A DNA stretch of 64,000 nucleotides from Ilex aquifolium. Lineage: Eukaryota > Streptophyta > Magnoliopsida > Aquifoliales > Aquifoliaceae. A program made the translations under genes and the position numbers. This document shows, one piece after another, positions 63,480-64,000 of this stretch (the first letter of the stretch is position 1; the number at the start of each line of letters is the position of its first letter). The notes under the pieces are model-generated. The model was not told where the DNA came from, searched no databases, and was given only the letters and a program-made list of their open reading frames with translations. The stretch spans positions 3,138,001 through 3,202,000 of the forward strand of contig OX637395.1 of the NCBI GenBank assembly GCA_951799425.1, in the 5' to 3' direction.

Positions 63480-63958
63480 ATTTAGGGGTAATCTCATTTT
63501 ATGCCCCAAAAGATATTTTAATTCTTAATTTATATTCTTAATGTTATGAATTAACAGCAATATAAACCTCGTCCAAATTATCGTTCAATTTTTTCGTAGT
63601 AAATTAAAGCACACGAATTGCAAGTACTTCGGGCATGTGCTTATGTATAAATTCACACACTGTTGGTATCTCGTGTGAGTTGCACATAATGAAACCTTAT
63701 TTTCGATACATCAAATAGTATAAAATTGATCGCAAATGAAGATATGCAGTAGTGAACATACTTCGTTCTCATACCTGAAATATTTGCACCTCGCGTGTTT
63801 TAATTTACGATGAAAAACTGAATGGTAATTTGGGTCAGGTTCACATTACTTCAAATTCATAACATTGAACGTGCAAATTAAGATTTTTAATATTTGAGGG
63901 TTCAAATTGAGAATCAAAGTATCTTTCAGGGTGCAAAGTAAGATTTGCCCTAAAATTT
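63480..63958. mobile_element. Foldback element upstream of the epimerase gene
   Basis: The left arm starts TTTAGGGGTAATCTCATTTT and continues AATGTTATGAATTAACAG, CCAAATTATCGTTCAA and CGTAGTAAATTAAAGCAC. The right arm, inverted, reads TTTAGGGCAAATCTTACTTT, AATGTTATGAATTTGAAG, CCAAATTACCATTCAG and CATCGTAAATTAAAACAC. The arms are roughly 180-200 bases, leaving only a short spacer. The right terminus GCCCTAAAATTTAA matches the foldback at 30269-30592. Confidence 0.75.
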
Positions 63959-64000
63959 AAAATGTTATTTTTGGCATCAATGAAATAAGTGAAATGGCAT

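Overview
The window is nuclear DNA of a flowering plant, almost certainly a eudicot. The genes have many GT-AG introns, the intergenic DNA is AT-rich and full of transposons, and the proteins are plant families (KEULE-type Sec1, vestitone-reductase/DFR-like SDRs, DUF1442, a GAE-type epimerase). Exons were assembled by eye from splice sites and reading-frame continuity. For all seven complete multi-exon genes without a frameshift the exon phases close exactly.

Layout: (1) 1-2748, minus: 5' part of a KEULE/SEC1-like SNARE regulator, cut by the window edge. (2) 5539-8101, minus: intact vestitone reductase/DFR-like reductase with a Helitron in intron 1. (3) 8.7-12.4 kb: repeat cluster with MITEs nested in MITEs and a Helitron nested in a foldback element. 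(4) 12748-16654, plus: DHHC palmitoyltransferase close to Arabidopsis PAT13/PAT14. (5) 17.2-18.4 kb: two adjacent inverted-repeat elements. (6) 18865-23046, plus: second intact reductase, a divergently oriented paralogue of (2). (7) 23.5-25.1 kb: SINE, hAT-like element with 8-bp target duplication, MITE. (8) 25766-27580, plus: myeloid-leukaemia-factor-like gene. (9) 29903-31420, plus: DUF1442 gene with a 3' frameshift. (10) 31.5-33.3 kb: nested repeats including a second copy of the GGN-rich Helitron. (11) 33913-36467, plus: RPS13. (12) 37631-43978, minus: full-length but dead L1-type LINE with a perfect 14-bp target duplication. (13) 44494-45110: hAT-type MITE. (14) 45356-50194, plus: tRNA 2'-phosphotransferase. 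(15) 52573-57931, plus: DxD glycosyltransferase-like type II membrane protein. (16) 61352-62662, minus: intronless UDP-glucuronate 4-epimerase.

The genes do not form one pathway. They are housekeeping or cell-biology genes (secretion, S-acylation, translation, tRNA splicing, cell-wall sugar supply) plus a duplicated specialised-metabolism reductase. The more unusual material lies in the repeats: a Helitron whose A|T target can be read from an unoccupied paralogue in the same window, two Helitron 3' hairpins that differ by a compensatory base pair, several long-arm foldback elements sharing a terminus, and a four-copy modular repeat built of GTTATAACTT-like and ATGATCGATCATG-like palindromes that I cannot assign to a class.
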